This document shows, piece after piece, positions 12,117-24,206 of a stretch of 64,000 nt of DNA. The notes beneath the pieces were generated by a model that made no database searches, was not told where the DNA came from, and saw only the letters and a program-made list of their open reading frames with translations. Origin of the DNA: Castanea sativa (lineage: Eukaryota > Streptophyta > Magnoliopsida > Fagales > Fagaceae); contig NC_134013.1 of the NCBI RefSeq assembly GCF_040712315.1, positions 19,813,001-19,877,000 on the forward strand, in the 5' to 3' direction. Within the stretch, counting starts at the first letter, position 1, and every line of letters starts with the position of its first letter. The translations under genes and the position numbers were made by a program.

Positions 12117-13375
12117 TGCTCTATTTGTTTTAGTATTAACGTTTTCTGGAAAATTGTTCATTTTCTAGAAAACTATCTATTTTTTTGGTGTTTGGTAATA
12201 ACTTTGAAAATGAGCTTGAAAACATTTTCCAGTGTTTGGTATGCACAAATTTTTTATAACATTTATTGTATAATTTAAAACATGTATAACAAGTGATTGA
12301 GTAAACCCAACTAATGTAATCAATATAAAAATAAAAAAAAACCAAGAATGAATTTGGTTTTTAAACTAAAATTTTGACAACAAATACAATCAAAATTAAA
12401 TACAATTAAAATTATGTGTCTAATTTTTATGGTCTCTACCATTCATCTTCCTTGTATGTGTGTGTGTATATATATATAAGGACAAATAACGTACATAAGA
12501 AATATAAATTGATCACTTTGTAGGACAAAAAAAAATTACAAATTACTCATAAAAAATTCTGCATAATATATCTACAATGCTAGCCCATACACAGGACAAG
12601 GGTATAGATTACAATTGATACAATAGTTTAAAGAAATCAATGGCTTAGCCTTGAAGTTTGAAGAAAAGATTGAAATCCACTTTATACTATTAATATGATA
12701 AGCGGCAAAATGCAATTCCCTCCAAAAAAAATTATCATTTATTATGCTATTATTTGTAACATTATTAATTTATTGTATGGATTTCCCTATGTAAAAGCAA
12801 TTAGCCATATAGCACTATGTTGGCAAATTTTCGTCTTTTACTTTGTTCATTTTTTTTCTTTTTTGTTGTACTTTTATGTGCAAAAAAGAATGAACTTCTG
12901 CCCATCAAAAAAAGAAAAGAAAAAAGAATAAACTTCTGCAGTTATCCATATGGGAATCCATCAAGCCAAAAATTGTTTAGAGAAAAAAGAAAATATAGCT
13001 CAAAATTCAAAGAACTGTGTTTCAGAGGGGAAGGGAAACCGAGAGAAAAGAGAGAAGAGAGACGAATATAGAGAAATCTGTGGGAAAAGAAGAGATCAGA
13101 TAGCGTGACAGTGACGGTATGAGAAAAGAGAGAAAAAGTAAAGGGAAGAGAAGAAGTGAGAGAGCTATAAGAGTTATGCATTGCGCAAGAGAGAGATTGT
13201 TTTCCAATATTTTTTTTTGGAAAACAACCTATAGAAGATAAGTCTTATTTCTGTTAGAGTTTTCTTTTGACTAAAGATAGTTTTCCGTTGACCAATTTTT
13301 TTTATACTATCAAATACTGGAAAATATGGAAAACTATCTTTACAGAAGGTTTTTCAACGAAACAAACAGAGCGCA
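12117..13375. mobile_element. Candidate non-autonomous TIR element
   Basis: The ends are inverted: TGCTCTATTTGTTT at 12117 and AAACAAACAGAGCGCA at 13360-13375. Both are followed inward by GAAAAC-rich blocks and AAAACTATCT-type motifs. The interior includes a purine-rich stretch (12890-13190) whose open frames look like simple-sequence artefacts. No target-site duplication was resolved. Confidence 0.35.
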
Positions 13376-13507
13376 AGAAAGATATATCCACGTTACAATT
13401 CACTAATGAGATTAGAGTTACAACTTAAAAGTTAAGTATTTATATAAGGACTTCTCCAATTCTATAGGTTGTTCTTTTATTTTGATGATCAAGATATAGC
13501 ATACGTA

Positions 13508-13615
13508 ATACGTTAAATATGGTTATTGTTATATTTAACATAATTATTGGAATAACCATATCTAGCTTACTGAACACATGTTAAATATGGTTATTCCTAT
13601 ATTTAACATGTATTA
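13508..13615. repeat. Cluster of short AT-rich hairpins
   Basis: GTTAAATATGGTTATT blocks pair with inverted AATAACCATAT and ATATTTAAC blocks at least twice, for example the near-palindrome beginning ACATGTTAAATATGG near 13577. Origin unknown. Confidence 0.5.
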
Positions 13616-13802
13616 AATGAGATTTAAAACTAATCTAACGAAGTACTTCTACTTGTAACAAACTATAACTAGCTTTGACTTGTTGATCGTGATATACAAA
13701 TTAACCATAATTTGAGCTTCCCATTCAAGTTACAAGCTCCCAACATGTGCATTTAACTATCAAGAAACTATTGTAAGAAGATATATAAAAGTAAGAATAG
13801 AA

Positions 13803-13970
13803 GGCGGGACACTACCGTATACTCTTGGTACGATGGTTACTTCATAAGTATAAGTACTTGTGGGTTGTGGAGAGCAAGAGTCGGGGTTTAAGTCTATAAG
13901 AGGGAGCTTTACACACATATACACTTAGATTAGATTAGAGTAAAATTTTTATCTTGTATAAAAAAAAGAA
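13803..13970 (+). mobile_element. SINE, family A copy 3
   Basis: Diverged copy of the family seen at 6188 (TGGTACGATGGTTAC head, CGGGGTTTAAGTCTA B box, ACACTTAGATTAGATTAGAG body, A tail). The flanks share AAGAATAGAA (13793-13802 and 13971-13980), a likely target-site duplication. Confidence 0.75.
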
Positions 13971-13980
13971 AAGAATAGAA

Positions 13981-16569
13981 AGCTGCAAAATTTGCCACTT
14001 TGGTCCAAGAATTAAGTCGTTTGAAGGCCTGAAAGTGTCATTCGGCACTTTAGGTTATAACCTTTTAGTTTTGCCTATTTTTTGAGTTCATATTTTATTT
14101 TTCAAGTTAGCAATAGAAGATAGGTTTTAATTTGAGTTCCTCTCAAGTGAACGTGATAGTAGAGCTTACATTGGCACAAGATTAACCCAACAATAAAAAT
14201 AGAAATGAAAACAACTAAAAGGAGCTTTCAGTGGTTCTAGTGGTATTTTTGTGGTTTTGGGGTATTTCAATCATGTTGGAGGTTTTGAAAATACAAGTTT
14301 TGAAAGTATTTTCATCATTTTGGGTGTTTCAAAGTTGTTTTGGTCATTTTGAAGGTCGATAGAAATTTCAGTAATTTTGAAAGTATTAAGGGTATTATGG
14401 GGATTTCAATGGTATTTTTTTATTTTAAGGAATTTTTAATAAAAAAACTCACCATCATTTATAAAAGAAACCGTCTGTTTTTTTTACTCCAAGATTGACC
14501 AGCCTATCCAAAGTTTGAGAAACAACGTGAAGGCTCATACAAGCCCTTCTTTTCCACTTTGGAAGTTTCTTTATTAGTATGAGTTTCAATAATCTTATTT
14601 TAATTGTGCTTTTTTTCTAGGTAATTGATTTGAGTTGTTTTGTATGTGTGTATATATATAATTAATAAAAATGAGTTTTGTATTATATTTTAAATTGGTG
14701 AGTTAAAGTTGTTATTTAATTTCTATATAAAAATATATGAAATTTGTGATTTTTCGTATCAGTTAAACACCCAAAATGCTGTTTACCCATTTTTCAGGCA
14801 CACAACTAAACACTAGTACTAAACAAATAATTTTTTCCTAAAAATGTTTTCAATAAAAAAAAAACGTTTTATGATGAAAAAATTGTACTCTAAAACAAAT
14901 GGGTATAAGTTGCAAGAAATCATATTTGATTGGAGTAAGGTATATTCTAACTTTAGCTAGCAGGGTGACATAATAGTTGGAAGAAAATCCACTTCATATG
15001 TAATTAAGGTGACTCCATTCTTATATATATATATATATATATATAAAGGTGACTTCATAATTTTCATAAAATAAAAAAAAGGTGACTCCATGGTATAGTT
15101 TGAATTTTTGGTTGACTTCATGATATTGTGAACCATTAGCTTTTGAGATTTTACAATTTTACATTTCATTATTATAATATATATTTTTAATTAAATTTAA
15201 ATTTTATTCTATATTTAAACCATGTATTAAATTCTTAGTACATCATATTTTCTTTAAATAATAGAATATATACATTTTCATATATAACATAATTATAATA
15301 AATGCTCAATGGTAGAATAAATAATACCATATCCAAATACAATCATAATAAATACATTAATAACTATCATAATTACCAAATTTTTATATTTAACAAAAAA
15401 AAGAAGACAAATTACAAGTACTATCCTTGCGGTATGCCCTTAAAACATAGAGCTACCTTGTGTGTTATTTTGTTGCACAAAATTATATACGGTATATAAT
15501 GTATTATAAACCCGATTTAAAACATTAATATTATTATTTTCATGTGTGTTCTAATAAGTATTAATATTTACTAAAAAAAAATCATACACATTAAAACAAA
15601 TCCATCCTAGGAACCTATGTAGGAAACAAGAAGTCAACAACAATCTTCTCATTTCAATGTTAATGCAGCTGTTTTGAAGTTGAATTTCTTAAAATTTATA
15701 GTCTGATTGGTTATGATTTATAAAAGCAGCTTTTGAAAATAACAGAAAACAATTTTCATGAACAAGGGACAAAAAAATATTTTCTGTCATTTTCAAAATG
15801 AATATATTGCATATTTTTGATAATTTAAATAGAACTAGCTAGCTAGCTAGTTTTACCTCTTTCAATAATTTTTTTTCCCTCTTGTCCATTGTTTATATAT
15901 ATAGACAAATCATAGACAAAGTGTATGAATTTGAATTTTCAAATAATATTTCATAAACCCTGACTTCATTTCTTATGTCACAGTTGCCAAATCTACATTT
16001 CATTTTTAAAATAAATGATGACACATGCTCACCAATAAAATTTCATAAAATAAAAATGCATTTTTTTTTTTAATATGGCTTTTTAGTTTTTTTTTTAACT
16101 TTTTTTTTTCTAATGTATAATTTTTTAAATTTTATTTATTTTAATGTAGCTGCATTTTTGTCCAAAATATTTCCTAAATAAAATTACTCAATAAAAATAA
16201 ATTTTACCAAATTAACACACGGTCGAGTATGGTCATACCTACAAACGATACAAACGAACCCACCACTTTTCGAAGGTTGGTGGCAAAAGTATTAAAGTAA
16301 GACGATGACTAAAAAGCTAGCAAATCACCGAATAGTTGAATGCCCACTATTTTGTGTGTCCTCTGAGTGGAAAAAACTTTTGTATGTGGTTTTCAGACTT
16401 GGTATGGAAAGTTACCTCATCTAATCATGTAATATATATTTTAATATTAAAGGTTCTCTATCTTTTTTTTTCTTTTTTCTTTTTTTATATTATTTTTTTA
16501 GATATAATTATAATCTTTTCCTCTCTAGACTCCCAAGCATTTTTGTGCATTTTGTCACAGGTCCTAGAT
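13981..16569. other. AT-rich intergenic DNA
   Basis: No gene recognised. Includes an (AT)n run near 15022-15045, the perfect palindrome ACTAGCTAGCTAGCTAGT near 15834, and long T tracts at 16060-16110. Confidence 0.6.
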
Positions 16570-16599
16570 GCAGAACCGTAGAGTCTTAAAAAGGATCCG

Positions 16600-18047
16600 T
16601 TGGGAGAGGCTTTGCAAAGACGGAGGAAGCTTAACACGGATGGTTCAGCCTTGGGAGAGCATGGGTTAGCTGGCTGTGGTGGGGTGATAAGAGATGCAGG
16701 TGGTCATTGGGTAGCAGGGTTCAGCAAGTGGTTTGGATACACAAGTAATTTTGTAGCAGAGTTGTGGGGGCTTAGAGAAGGCCTCATACTGTGTTATGTT
16801 TGAGTATTTTAATATTAAATAACTAAAATGAATAAATGTTATAACATAAATGTAAAGACGTAGGAGTGAATGTGGAAGATGAGGAGTTAGTGAAAATGTT
16901 TAATCCCACATTAAAAAGGAGAGAGATTATTTTGTTTTTTTTAATTGTGGTGATTAATGGGCTAACATGAATTGTCTCAAATATTGGGTCAGATACGAGC
17001 GCAAAAGGGAGGTAAAGGGTGGAGATGTCAAATTTGGAAATAAATCAGCACATTGGATCCTCCTACTTGACAGCCCATTCAGAGTAATTACCATATCCGT
17101 TGGTGAGTAAATGACCCGAATTAATATTCTATCTTTATTATGAAAAATAATGAGCCATTAACCCACTTAATGGACTATCCGTTTGGGCCTTTTTATTATT
17201 CAGAAAACTCCTTATCTCACCATTAATTGTGTAACTCTAGCTCATCAGAATAATATCCAACAATTAATCTTGTAACACCCACTATATCAGAATAATGGAC
17301 CTAATTAATTAGATTAATTTAGATAGTATTTTCGTGAGGCCTATTGAGCCTATAAATAAACTCATTCAGACACAATCCAAGTTACTGCAATATACACCAA
17401 AAAAATAGAGAGGTTCTTGGCAAGGAAGGGCGTTCTTTCTGGTGGAGTTTTGGGCTTGAACACTTTGTGCAGAAGTTGTTCTAGCCATACGACACTTGTT
17501 GGGCTATTGTATCTTGGGGGAGACAAGTTAAAGATTGACTGCACCGGTTACAAAGTTTAGCCAACCAAGAGCTTGAATTTTCTTAAAGAGAGTGAGTGCT
17601 GCGCCTCAGTCCAAATAGTGTTGTGTAATCTCTTTCTTTAAATTAATAAAAAATTCAGAAGTATTATTCAGTTTCTTTTTATGTATATCCATTATCATTG
17701 TGTTTGCACCAACATGTTACAATCTCAATATCCAGCTTCTTGAAATTGAATTGGATGCCAAAGCTATTGTAGATGTGTTAGGGAACTTGTCTTATGTAAA
17801 TAATATCATATATCCCATTTTGGATGATTGTAGACAGTTGATAACTTGTTTTCAGCGAGTTCGGATTATGCATTGTTTCAGGCAAGCAAATTGGTGTGCT
17901 AATGAGTTAGCTAGGATGAGCTTTAGGATGAATGTTGATTTTAAGACTTATGATAGTCTGCCAATGGACGTTTTAGATGTTTTTGAGGGTGACCTCAATG
18001 GGATGTACTTTAACAGGATATGTCATGAACCTTGTATTTCTCTTTAG
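16600..18047 (+). pseudogene. LINE-type RNase H domain remnant, split by a solo LTR
   Basis: Two halves of one plant RNase H domain of the kind at the C-terminus of LINE polyproteins. The first half (to 16796) carries KLNTDGS with the first catalytic Asp and the Glu helix (AELWGLREGL). The second half (from 17720) carries ELDAKAIVDVL with the next Asp and ends RQANWCANELARM, where the usual last Asp is Asn. Removing 16797-17714 and one TGTTA copy restores the reading frame across the junction. The domain is followed by an A-run near 18070 that looks like a LINE poly(A) end. The 5' part of the element is missing, as is usual for 5'-truncated LINEs. Confidence 0.8.
16797..17714 (+). mobile_element. 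Solo LTR (probably Copia type), 918 bp
   Basis: Begins TGTTTGAGTATT and ends GCACCAACA, so TG...CA. It is bounded by the 5-bp duplication TGTTA at 16792-16796 and 17715-17719. A TATA box (TATAAATA, 17351-17358) and a poly(A)-type AATAAA (17645-17650) lie in the expected order for U3-R-U5. No internal region or second LTR is present, so it is best read as the product of LTR-LTR recombination. Copia assignment is by general look only. Confidence 0.8.
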
Positions 18048-18192
18048 TTGTTTCGATGATATTGTCTTTACCAAAAAAAAAAAAGATATTAATTCAAATA
18101 TAAGGCCCTCGGCAAGGGTATTTATTTATTTTTTATATTTTTTTTTTTATCACTTTGTTCATCTAACCACATCTTTTTTATTTAGAGAAGTG

Positions 18193-18346
18193 TTACGCCC
18201 ACAATATTTTCACAACAAATTATAGGTGATTAGTTCTAATTAGTTCTAATTTGAACCTATCACTAAAATTAATTTTTTACCCTACTAATAACAATTCGTA
18301 ACAACTTGCAATTTAGAATTTGTTATGAAAATAATGTGGACATAAT
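18193..18346. mobile_element. Foldback MITE
   Basis: The left end ACGCCCACAATATTTTCAC AACAAATT recurs inverted at the right end (AATTTGTTATGAAAATAATG TGGACATA). The middle also folds. The outermost bases resemble those of the element at 41555 (GTTA followed by GCCCACAA-like), so the two may be related. Target duplication not resolved. Confidence 0.55.
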
Positions 18347-18764
18347 ATTTCTCTTTTATTTATGGACAAGTTGGTATTTGCTATGTTTGTTTCAACATTA
18401 ACATTTTTAAAAAAATGAATCACTTTTCAGAAAGTATTTTCGAGAAACTATCTCACTTTTCTATGTTTGGTCATAATCTTAAAATTAGTTAGAAAACCAT
18501 TTCTTAACTTCCCTTAATTAGATTGAGTTGTTTCTAGGAAATTTTAGAGGAAAAAAACTGATGAGTAATGTAATTTATGAGTTTGTGCATAGACACGAGT
18601 AAATCAAAAAGATGGTTCACACTTATTAAAAATAATCATAAATTCTTTTTTAATGATTTGATAATTACAATAATTAGAATTTTTTTTGTTTACAATTATT
18701 GACATGAAAAGTTATTAAATTGATATTATTTTTAAATATACTATTTTTTTTAGAGAGAAAAACA

Positions 18765-18905
18765 ATTTTTTTTTATAGAGTTTTAACCTATGACGTCCGT
18801 TTATGATGATTGTGCTATTTATTATCAGACTAAGAGTCTAAGACACTAATCGATTTTTGGTGTAGGCGGAGATTAAATCCCAAATCCCTTATTCAACAAT
18901 CAAAT
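18765..18905 (-). mobile_element. SINE, family B copy 2 (inverted, 5'-truncated or diverged)
   Basis: Read on the minus strand it contains TTAATCTCCGCCTACACC, CGATTAGTGTCTTAGACTC and GACGTCATAGGTTAAAACTC followed by an A-rich end, matching the 7964 copy. The tRNA-like head is not clearly present. Confidence 0.65.
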
Positions 18906-20178
18906 ACTGTACTTGTTTTGCTCACTATTGATATAGTTAACATAATTTTACATTTTGATAGTTATAAAATAGATGGGGAAAATTTTTAAATGTTTAAACT
19001 TCTTGTTTCATTATCGTTGTCATTTCTTTTTGTTTCTGGCTTCTATCACTAGGAGCTAGGAAGTTCTAGAATATCAATTCAAGATAAGACCAACTCAGTG
19101 ACTAGACAGTAACCACAATGGTTGTATCCTAACAATATACTATTAAAAAAACGATTCCTCCTTAGTGCAGGTTAAGTATTTGATCTTGCAATCTATCTTT
19201 AATTGACATTCACAAATCGATTAGCTAAGGACAACGAACAAGAAAGAGAACGACTTTGATAAAGGGTTGGACTGATTAAAATTGAATGATTTTGAGAAGG
19301 AAACTTTAAAAAGAAAATTGATCGAATGGGGTCCTCATCAGTAAGCATATGCTTCTTTTAGGGAGGGATTTTTAACTATAATATTCATTTGAGTGGTCAA
19401 TTGCATCATGATTCAGATTTGTGAGAAGTTACTACTTATCGAGTAGCTTTCAAGTTCCAACTACACCTTGCTAGCTGCGGATTTAGCATCGCCACATAGA
19501 TACAAAGTCCAAACAAGATCCCAATAAGCTTATTTATATATAATTATCTAGCTAGGAGCATCATCATTAACTGCCCATTAACATCCATAAGGGATTTCAT
19601 TCTTGCATGATATCATTACCTCTTTTCACCAAAATATACTACAATGGAACACTTTGTGTTTTATAATTTACACACAATATCTAGAAGATTCATGGGAGGT
19701 GCAAAATCTTTAGATTCCTGGCTTTTCGGAGTCCCATGACTCTCATTGGCATGATTTAAGGTGATTCTGTTTAGGGGGGAAGAACAGTGTATCTTGATAA
19801 AAATTCTTATGCATGCAGCAAGTATAGCTGGTGTTGTCTCCCATAAGGGATATATGCCCACAATATAATAACATTTGGTGTGGGTTCCTACAATCTTCCC
19901 TTTCCATATTATATTTCCTGAAATCTTGTGCCACTAAGTAAACATGGCTGGCCATTTTTTGTGCGGGCAAGAGAGTGTGTGTGAGAGTTGGTACAGATAT
20001 TAACAAGGAATCAACACCAATCATTAGCATAGGACCCTTTGTGTTCACAAGAAGTTTGGTTTAAAAGAAAAAGATTGTGAATATCTTATCCACCAGTGCA
20101 TATCAGTTATATCATTTTCCTTCCTCCTAAATGTGGTTTAAAATTAAATCTTATCGCAAGACCAAGAGTAAGACAAGG
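18906..20178. other. Intergenic DNA, nothing recognised
   Basis: Moderately AT-rich. A 101-codon open frame on the minus strand (19743-20048) has no recognisable motif and is probably chance. Confidence 0.5.
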
Positions 20179-21082
20179 TGTTAGGATTTAGGTTTATGTT
20201 GGCAAATTCTTATGTAAAAAATGAGGGTTGTCTATAATGGAAGTTTGTTAGGTCAAGTATTGGTTAATTGCTGCTTTGAAGATTGTGAGTTCATTTTTTT
20301 TTTAAACGAGGTTATTCAGAGTAACTGACTATTTCTTCGGGTGTATGCAGTCTTTTATCCCACACGTACCAGGTTATTATAAGGAAGAATCCCACGGGGA
20401 TGACCTAAAGATGCTGACAAGAGGTTTCGAACCCGGAATCTCATAGAAATCATGAGATCTTAAGAACTACTAGGCCAACTCCTTGGGGTTGAGATTGTGA
20501 GTTCATGAAGAGTTGCTTGTGTGATACTTAAGTCAAACAGATACTTATCTCAACCCTTGCTCTAGCAAGTTTGTGGAATTTAGATTCTTGAAGTTTCTTA
20601 AACACCTGTATATAAGCTAATCTTTAACGAACTTATAAATACCTCTCCATGAACAATTTCTAGTGAGAGAGAGAGACACTCTACGATCGTGGAGAAAGCC
20701 TTAATTCCTTTTAAGCCTAAAATGTTAAAAAAAACTTCTCCTTGTAAGTTTCGCTCAAACTAAATTTAGCTTTTAGGCCTTACCTGTTCATTCTTTGTGG
20801 AAGTTCTATAGAAGAAGCCTAGATTTTGGACGTGCTATAGTGGTTTATTTAGTCTACCAAGGTTTTATGAGCAAAGATTGATTGTAATAACAATTTCTTT
20901 TATATTGAAAATTTTTTAGGGTGTTAGTTATTATTATAGTGAAATTTCTTTTGAAGAGCTTTTCAAAAGCTTTCCACTTCAATATCAAAATCCATTTTTT
21001 ACTTTTTATGCTTTGTATTGTGATGATTATTATTGTTGTTCTGTTGTTTGTTAAACTATTATTAGGGAATCTAAAATTTTCA
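20179..21082 (+). mobile_element. Old Copia-type LTR remnant carrying a nested SINE
   Basis: Begins TGTTAGGATTTAGG, a start common among Copia LTRs, and ends TTTTCA at 21082. It is followed at once by TTGGTATCAAAGC, a one-mismatch version of the tRNA-Met primer-binding motif TGGTATCAGAGC. A TATA box (TATAAATA) lies near 20633. A Copia gag fragment follows at 21182. The SINE at 20295-20491 is inserted in it. No 3' LTR was found; the left end is inferred. Confidence 0.55.
20295..20491 (-). mobile_element. SINE, family C, with perfect 15-bp target-site duplication
   Basis: On the minus strand the element starts near 20491 with a tRNA-like head (TTGGCCTAGTAGTTC as A box, GGGTTCGAAACCTC as B box) and ends in an A-rich tail at 20295-20303. 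AGATTGTGAGTTCAT is present at both 20280-20294 and 20492-20506 without a mismatch, which shows a recent target-primed insertion. Confidence 0.9.
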
Positions 21083-21181
21083 ATTGGTATCAAAGCATAT
21101 GTTCACTCATTTAGAAATTACTTTGTTGAGTATGATCCTTGACCATCATTGTTAATGAATAAGTAACAGTCCCTTAGTATT

Positions 21182-21358
21182 CCCCCCTATTTTGATGAAA
21201 ACAATTTTTCTTATTGTAGAGTGCATATGAGAATGTTCCTAACATCCTAGTATGCCAATGAAGCATAGGATATTTTAGAAGCAACTCATGAAGGTACAAA
21301 AATAGTGATGAATTCTAAACCTCAGAAGTTAATATATGGACCTAACACTCAAGTGTAA
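21182..21358 (+). pseudogene. Copia gag fragment
   Basis: One frame reads PPYFDENNFSYCRVHMRMFL, then YANEA, a stop, and DILEATHEGTKIV. This matches the start of Copia Gag proteins, whose usual form has FDG.NY.YWK.RM and W..LE.THEGT. Two in-frame TAG codons (one at the usual Trp) interrupt it. It lies about 85 bp after the primer-binding motif at 21085, where gag is expected. Confidence 0.7.
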
Positions 21359-21435
21359 AAAGTAGTAATAGAAGTTGAAGGAGAACCATAAGTTAGTTTC
21401 AAGCCATGTTGCTTCAAATACCTCTTTTAAATAAT

Positions 21436-21777
21436 AGGTTAAATGACTAATTTGGTCCTCTAAATAGTGGATAAAGTTTAATTTGATCCATCAACTATTA
21501 ATTGCATTAATTTAGTCCCTTAGCTTTTAATATCAAATCAGTTTCATCCTTGGGTATTCCCTTTGTTTAAATTTTATTGGAATTATTAGTTGAAATTGAT
21601 TTGATTCTTAAATTTTTGTACTTTATATGATAATCTTTTAACTCATGTTGATTTGATTTGAAAGTTGGGGGACTAAATTAGTACTATTAATAATTAAGGA
21701 AATTCACACAACTAATAATTGAGGGGTCAAATTGAACATTACCTTAGAGTTAGAGAACCAAATTAATAATATAGCCT
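21436..21777. mobile_element. Foldback MITE, 342 bp
   Basis: The left end AGGTTAAATGACTAATTTGG and inner TTTAATTTGATCCATCAAC and TTAATTTAGTCCC blocks recur inverted on the right (GGGGACTAAATTAGTA, AGGGGTCAAATTGAACATTA, CCAAATTAATAATATAGCCT). Flanks are both AAATA-like, giving a possible imperfect duplication. Confidence 0.65.
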
Positions 21778-21959
21778 AAATATTATTCACCACACCTCAA
21801 CGATTGAATTGATGTCCCACTCTACTAAATTAGGGTCCATTGTCTAAGGCAGATTTTCTAGCAAAGTCGATGAACCGTAATTTTAACGTTGGCGTTTGCT
21901 TGGGCACCAATGTCAGTAGTTCGAAGTAGTATTAGTAAAAATAAAATTAGTTAATACTA

Positions 21960-22163
21960 GGTGTGTGTTTGGCATGGATGAAATTTGCCAGCTTATTTTA
22001 TCATTCAGTTTATTTTTACTACTATTCATGGGTCTCATTGCACTTTTTAGTACTATTCATGAGTCTCACTATACTATTTCAACTAACTTTTATATTTATT
22101 TACAGTACTTTCAGCAAAAAAAATTTAATTTCAGCAAAATAAGCAAATCTCAAACAGACCTTA
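21960..22163. mobile_element. Candidate small TIR element (MULE-like look)
   Basis: The left end GTGTGTTTGGCATGGATG with TTTGCCAGCTTATTTT matches the inverted right end GTCTGTTTGAGATTTGC with TTATTTTGCTGAAA. Two CTATTCATGRGTCTCA repeats lie between. Ends and duplication uncertain. Confidence 0.4.
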
Positions 22164-23035
22164 AATAGTGATATATTTATATCCTATGTTTAGATTAAGA
22201 GTATACCACCAGTAGTGGAAATGTGAAAGCTATGTAAAGAAGGAAAATTATGCATTGTTTGCTTAAAGAAATAAGAGTAAAGTGACTTATTAAGTTAATA
22301 GAAGTACATCTTTCTCCACCAATAAAAAAAAAAAAAAAAATTTATAGAAGTACATTCTCATAATTCGAAAGAATATTCTATTGTGGAGGTGCCAAGATTA
22401 GCCTGAATAGACCGAGGTAAATAAACTAATAAAGAAAGAGAGCATCAACTATGATAAAGATATGTTTGGATGTAATATTTTATTCTCACTAACTCTATGC
22501 ATAAAAAGTAAAACGAGCACTTACAAGTTACAAATTACAATTAGGATTTCATGTATTTACTAATGACGACACCTATTACTAATTGAAGCAAGACACACAA
22601 ATCCCAAAAGAGAGTGAGAGTGCTAATTGAGAGGTTTTTTTTTATTTCATACTTTATCCAATGGGCACTACACAGTCTACACCTCTTTTTAGAATCTGAC
22701 ATGCATAATAGTCATTCTATGTTATACACAGTTGTATAGAACTATTGCTTATGGATATTGAACTGGGCTCATTGTTGGCATTCTTTTTGGATTGGTCCTG
22801 TCCTAACTTTCAGTTTTTCTATGTAATTTTGACCATTAGTTGCTTTTATATTTTGTGCTTGATATAATATTAATGGGAAAAGTTATTTAATGCATTAGAG
22901 TATTGGTTTTGAAAATAATTTTAGAAATTTTTTGTAAAAAAAAAAGAAAAAAATTCATTAATTTTTTTAACAGTTTTTTTATTTATTTTTTTCATGAAAG
23001 TAGTGTTGAAATTTTCTTTAAATGCTTTATTAATA
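22164..23035. other. AT-rich intergenic DNA
   Basis: No gene recognised; A and T tracts only. Confidence 0.6.
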
Positions 23036-23040
23036 GTTGC

Positions 23041-23804
23041 TGTAAGTGCACAATTGCACCTGGATCCAAAGACAACTGTGGGATCAGGCCCAATGAGCCT
23101 TAAATAATGAAATTTATAGAGTGTGGATCCGAAATTTAGTTTAAGGATGCGGGGAACTTATTGAACAGGCTAAGGTATAATAATGATTGCAAATGGTAAA
23201 TGATAATTGCAAAAGAGCTTCCTCGGACGTAAGCCGAGAACAATTTCTGTATTATTTCTCTTTCTTTCTTGAAGGTTACAATTCTTAGTTTCTTTCTTAG
23301 TAATTGGTCGATCCCCCTCCTCTTTGGCCTCTACCCCTTTTAAATACTTCTTCTCTTAGTGCTTTATCCACGTGTTGCCCAAATCTTCCCTTCCCCCTCT
23401 GACACCACCTTCTTCAAGTGTTTTAAATAGTAACCAGAAGGTTCAATTCTACTGTTCAGGGGTCACTTCCCCATTAATGCAGCCTGGGAGGTGGGTGCAG
23501 GGTCTTTAATGTGGAGGTAGCAACATTTTCCTAAGATATTTCTCTAACACTGGTGCCTCTAGAGGGTACAAGGATCCCCCCCTTTAACCAACAGTCTTTC
23601 TAGAACTCTGTCTTGATCATTCTAGCGAGTCTCTGAGTCCTCCTGAGTCTATCCGAGGAGAAACTCATCCTTGGATGTATCCTTGGACCCTCGGCGTATG
23701 TGCTGATTTGCAGTATTAACAGGCTTTTAATCAAGAACAGATTGACCCTTCTTGTTAGAGCTCAAAGGCCCAAAATGCCTATTTGGGTCCTTTTACTCCC
23801 CACA
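23041..23804 (-). repeat. Element 1, 3' LTR (764 bp)
   Basis: On plus it runs TGTAAGTGCAC ... TACTCCCCACA. The sense strand is minus, starting TGTGGGGAGTAAAAGGACCC. Immediately upstream on minus is the purine-rich TTTTGAGGGGCTAT, a plausible polypurine tract. The same family supplies the LTRs at 33155, 34373 and 36041. Confidence 0.92.
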
Positions 23805-24206
23805 ATAGCCCCTCAAAACTCTATTTTTCAGCATCTGAGGAGGAAAATAGGGTTTTGATCCAACGAGAACTTACCCCACATGTTTTGTAAATAACCACGC
23901 ATGTGGAGATCGTTTTGTGTTCCAGAGGATGCCATTTGGCGGTTTCAATTTCAAAAACGTGCCCATTTATGACCGCAAGTTACACCTTGTTCCCCACATT
24001 CAACGGTGAGATGAGCATCTAACGGCCCTTGTTGCCCCCTGAAAATTTGGGCGGGATGGATGCAATTTCGAGGCCGCTTCCCGCACGTCATAACGCTTTG
24101 GAAACATGCGCCTTCATTTATTTCTTCAAAGCCTAATCACATCAAAACATCAGCCGTTCACTTTTTCTCTACAGAAACCCGTGGAGACTCACACAACTTC
24201 AAACTC

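Noticed and set aside
12695..13207. Overlapping ORFs on both strands
   Set aside because: Low-complexity purine or pyrimidine tract inside a candidate transposon; no domain.
19743..20048. 101-codon minus-strand ORF
   Set aside because: No recognisable motif, no promoter or splice context, ordinary composition; probably chance.
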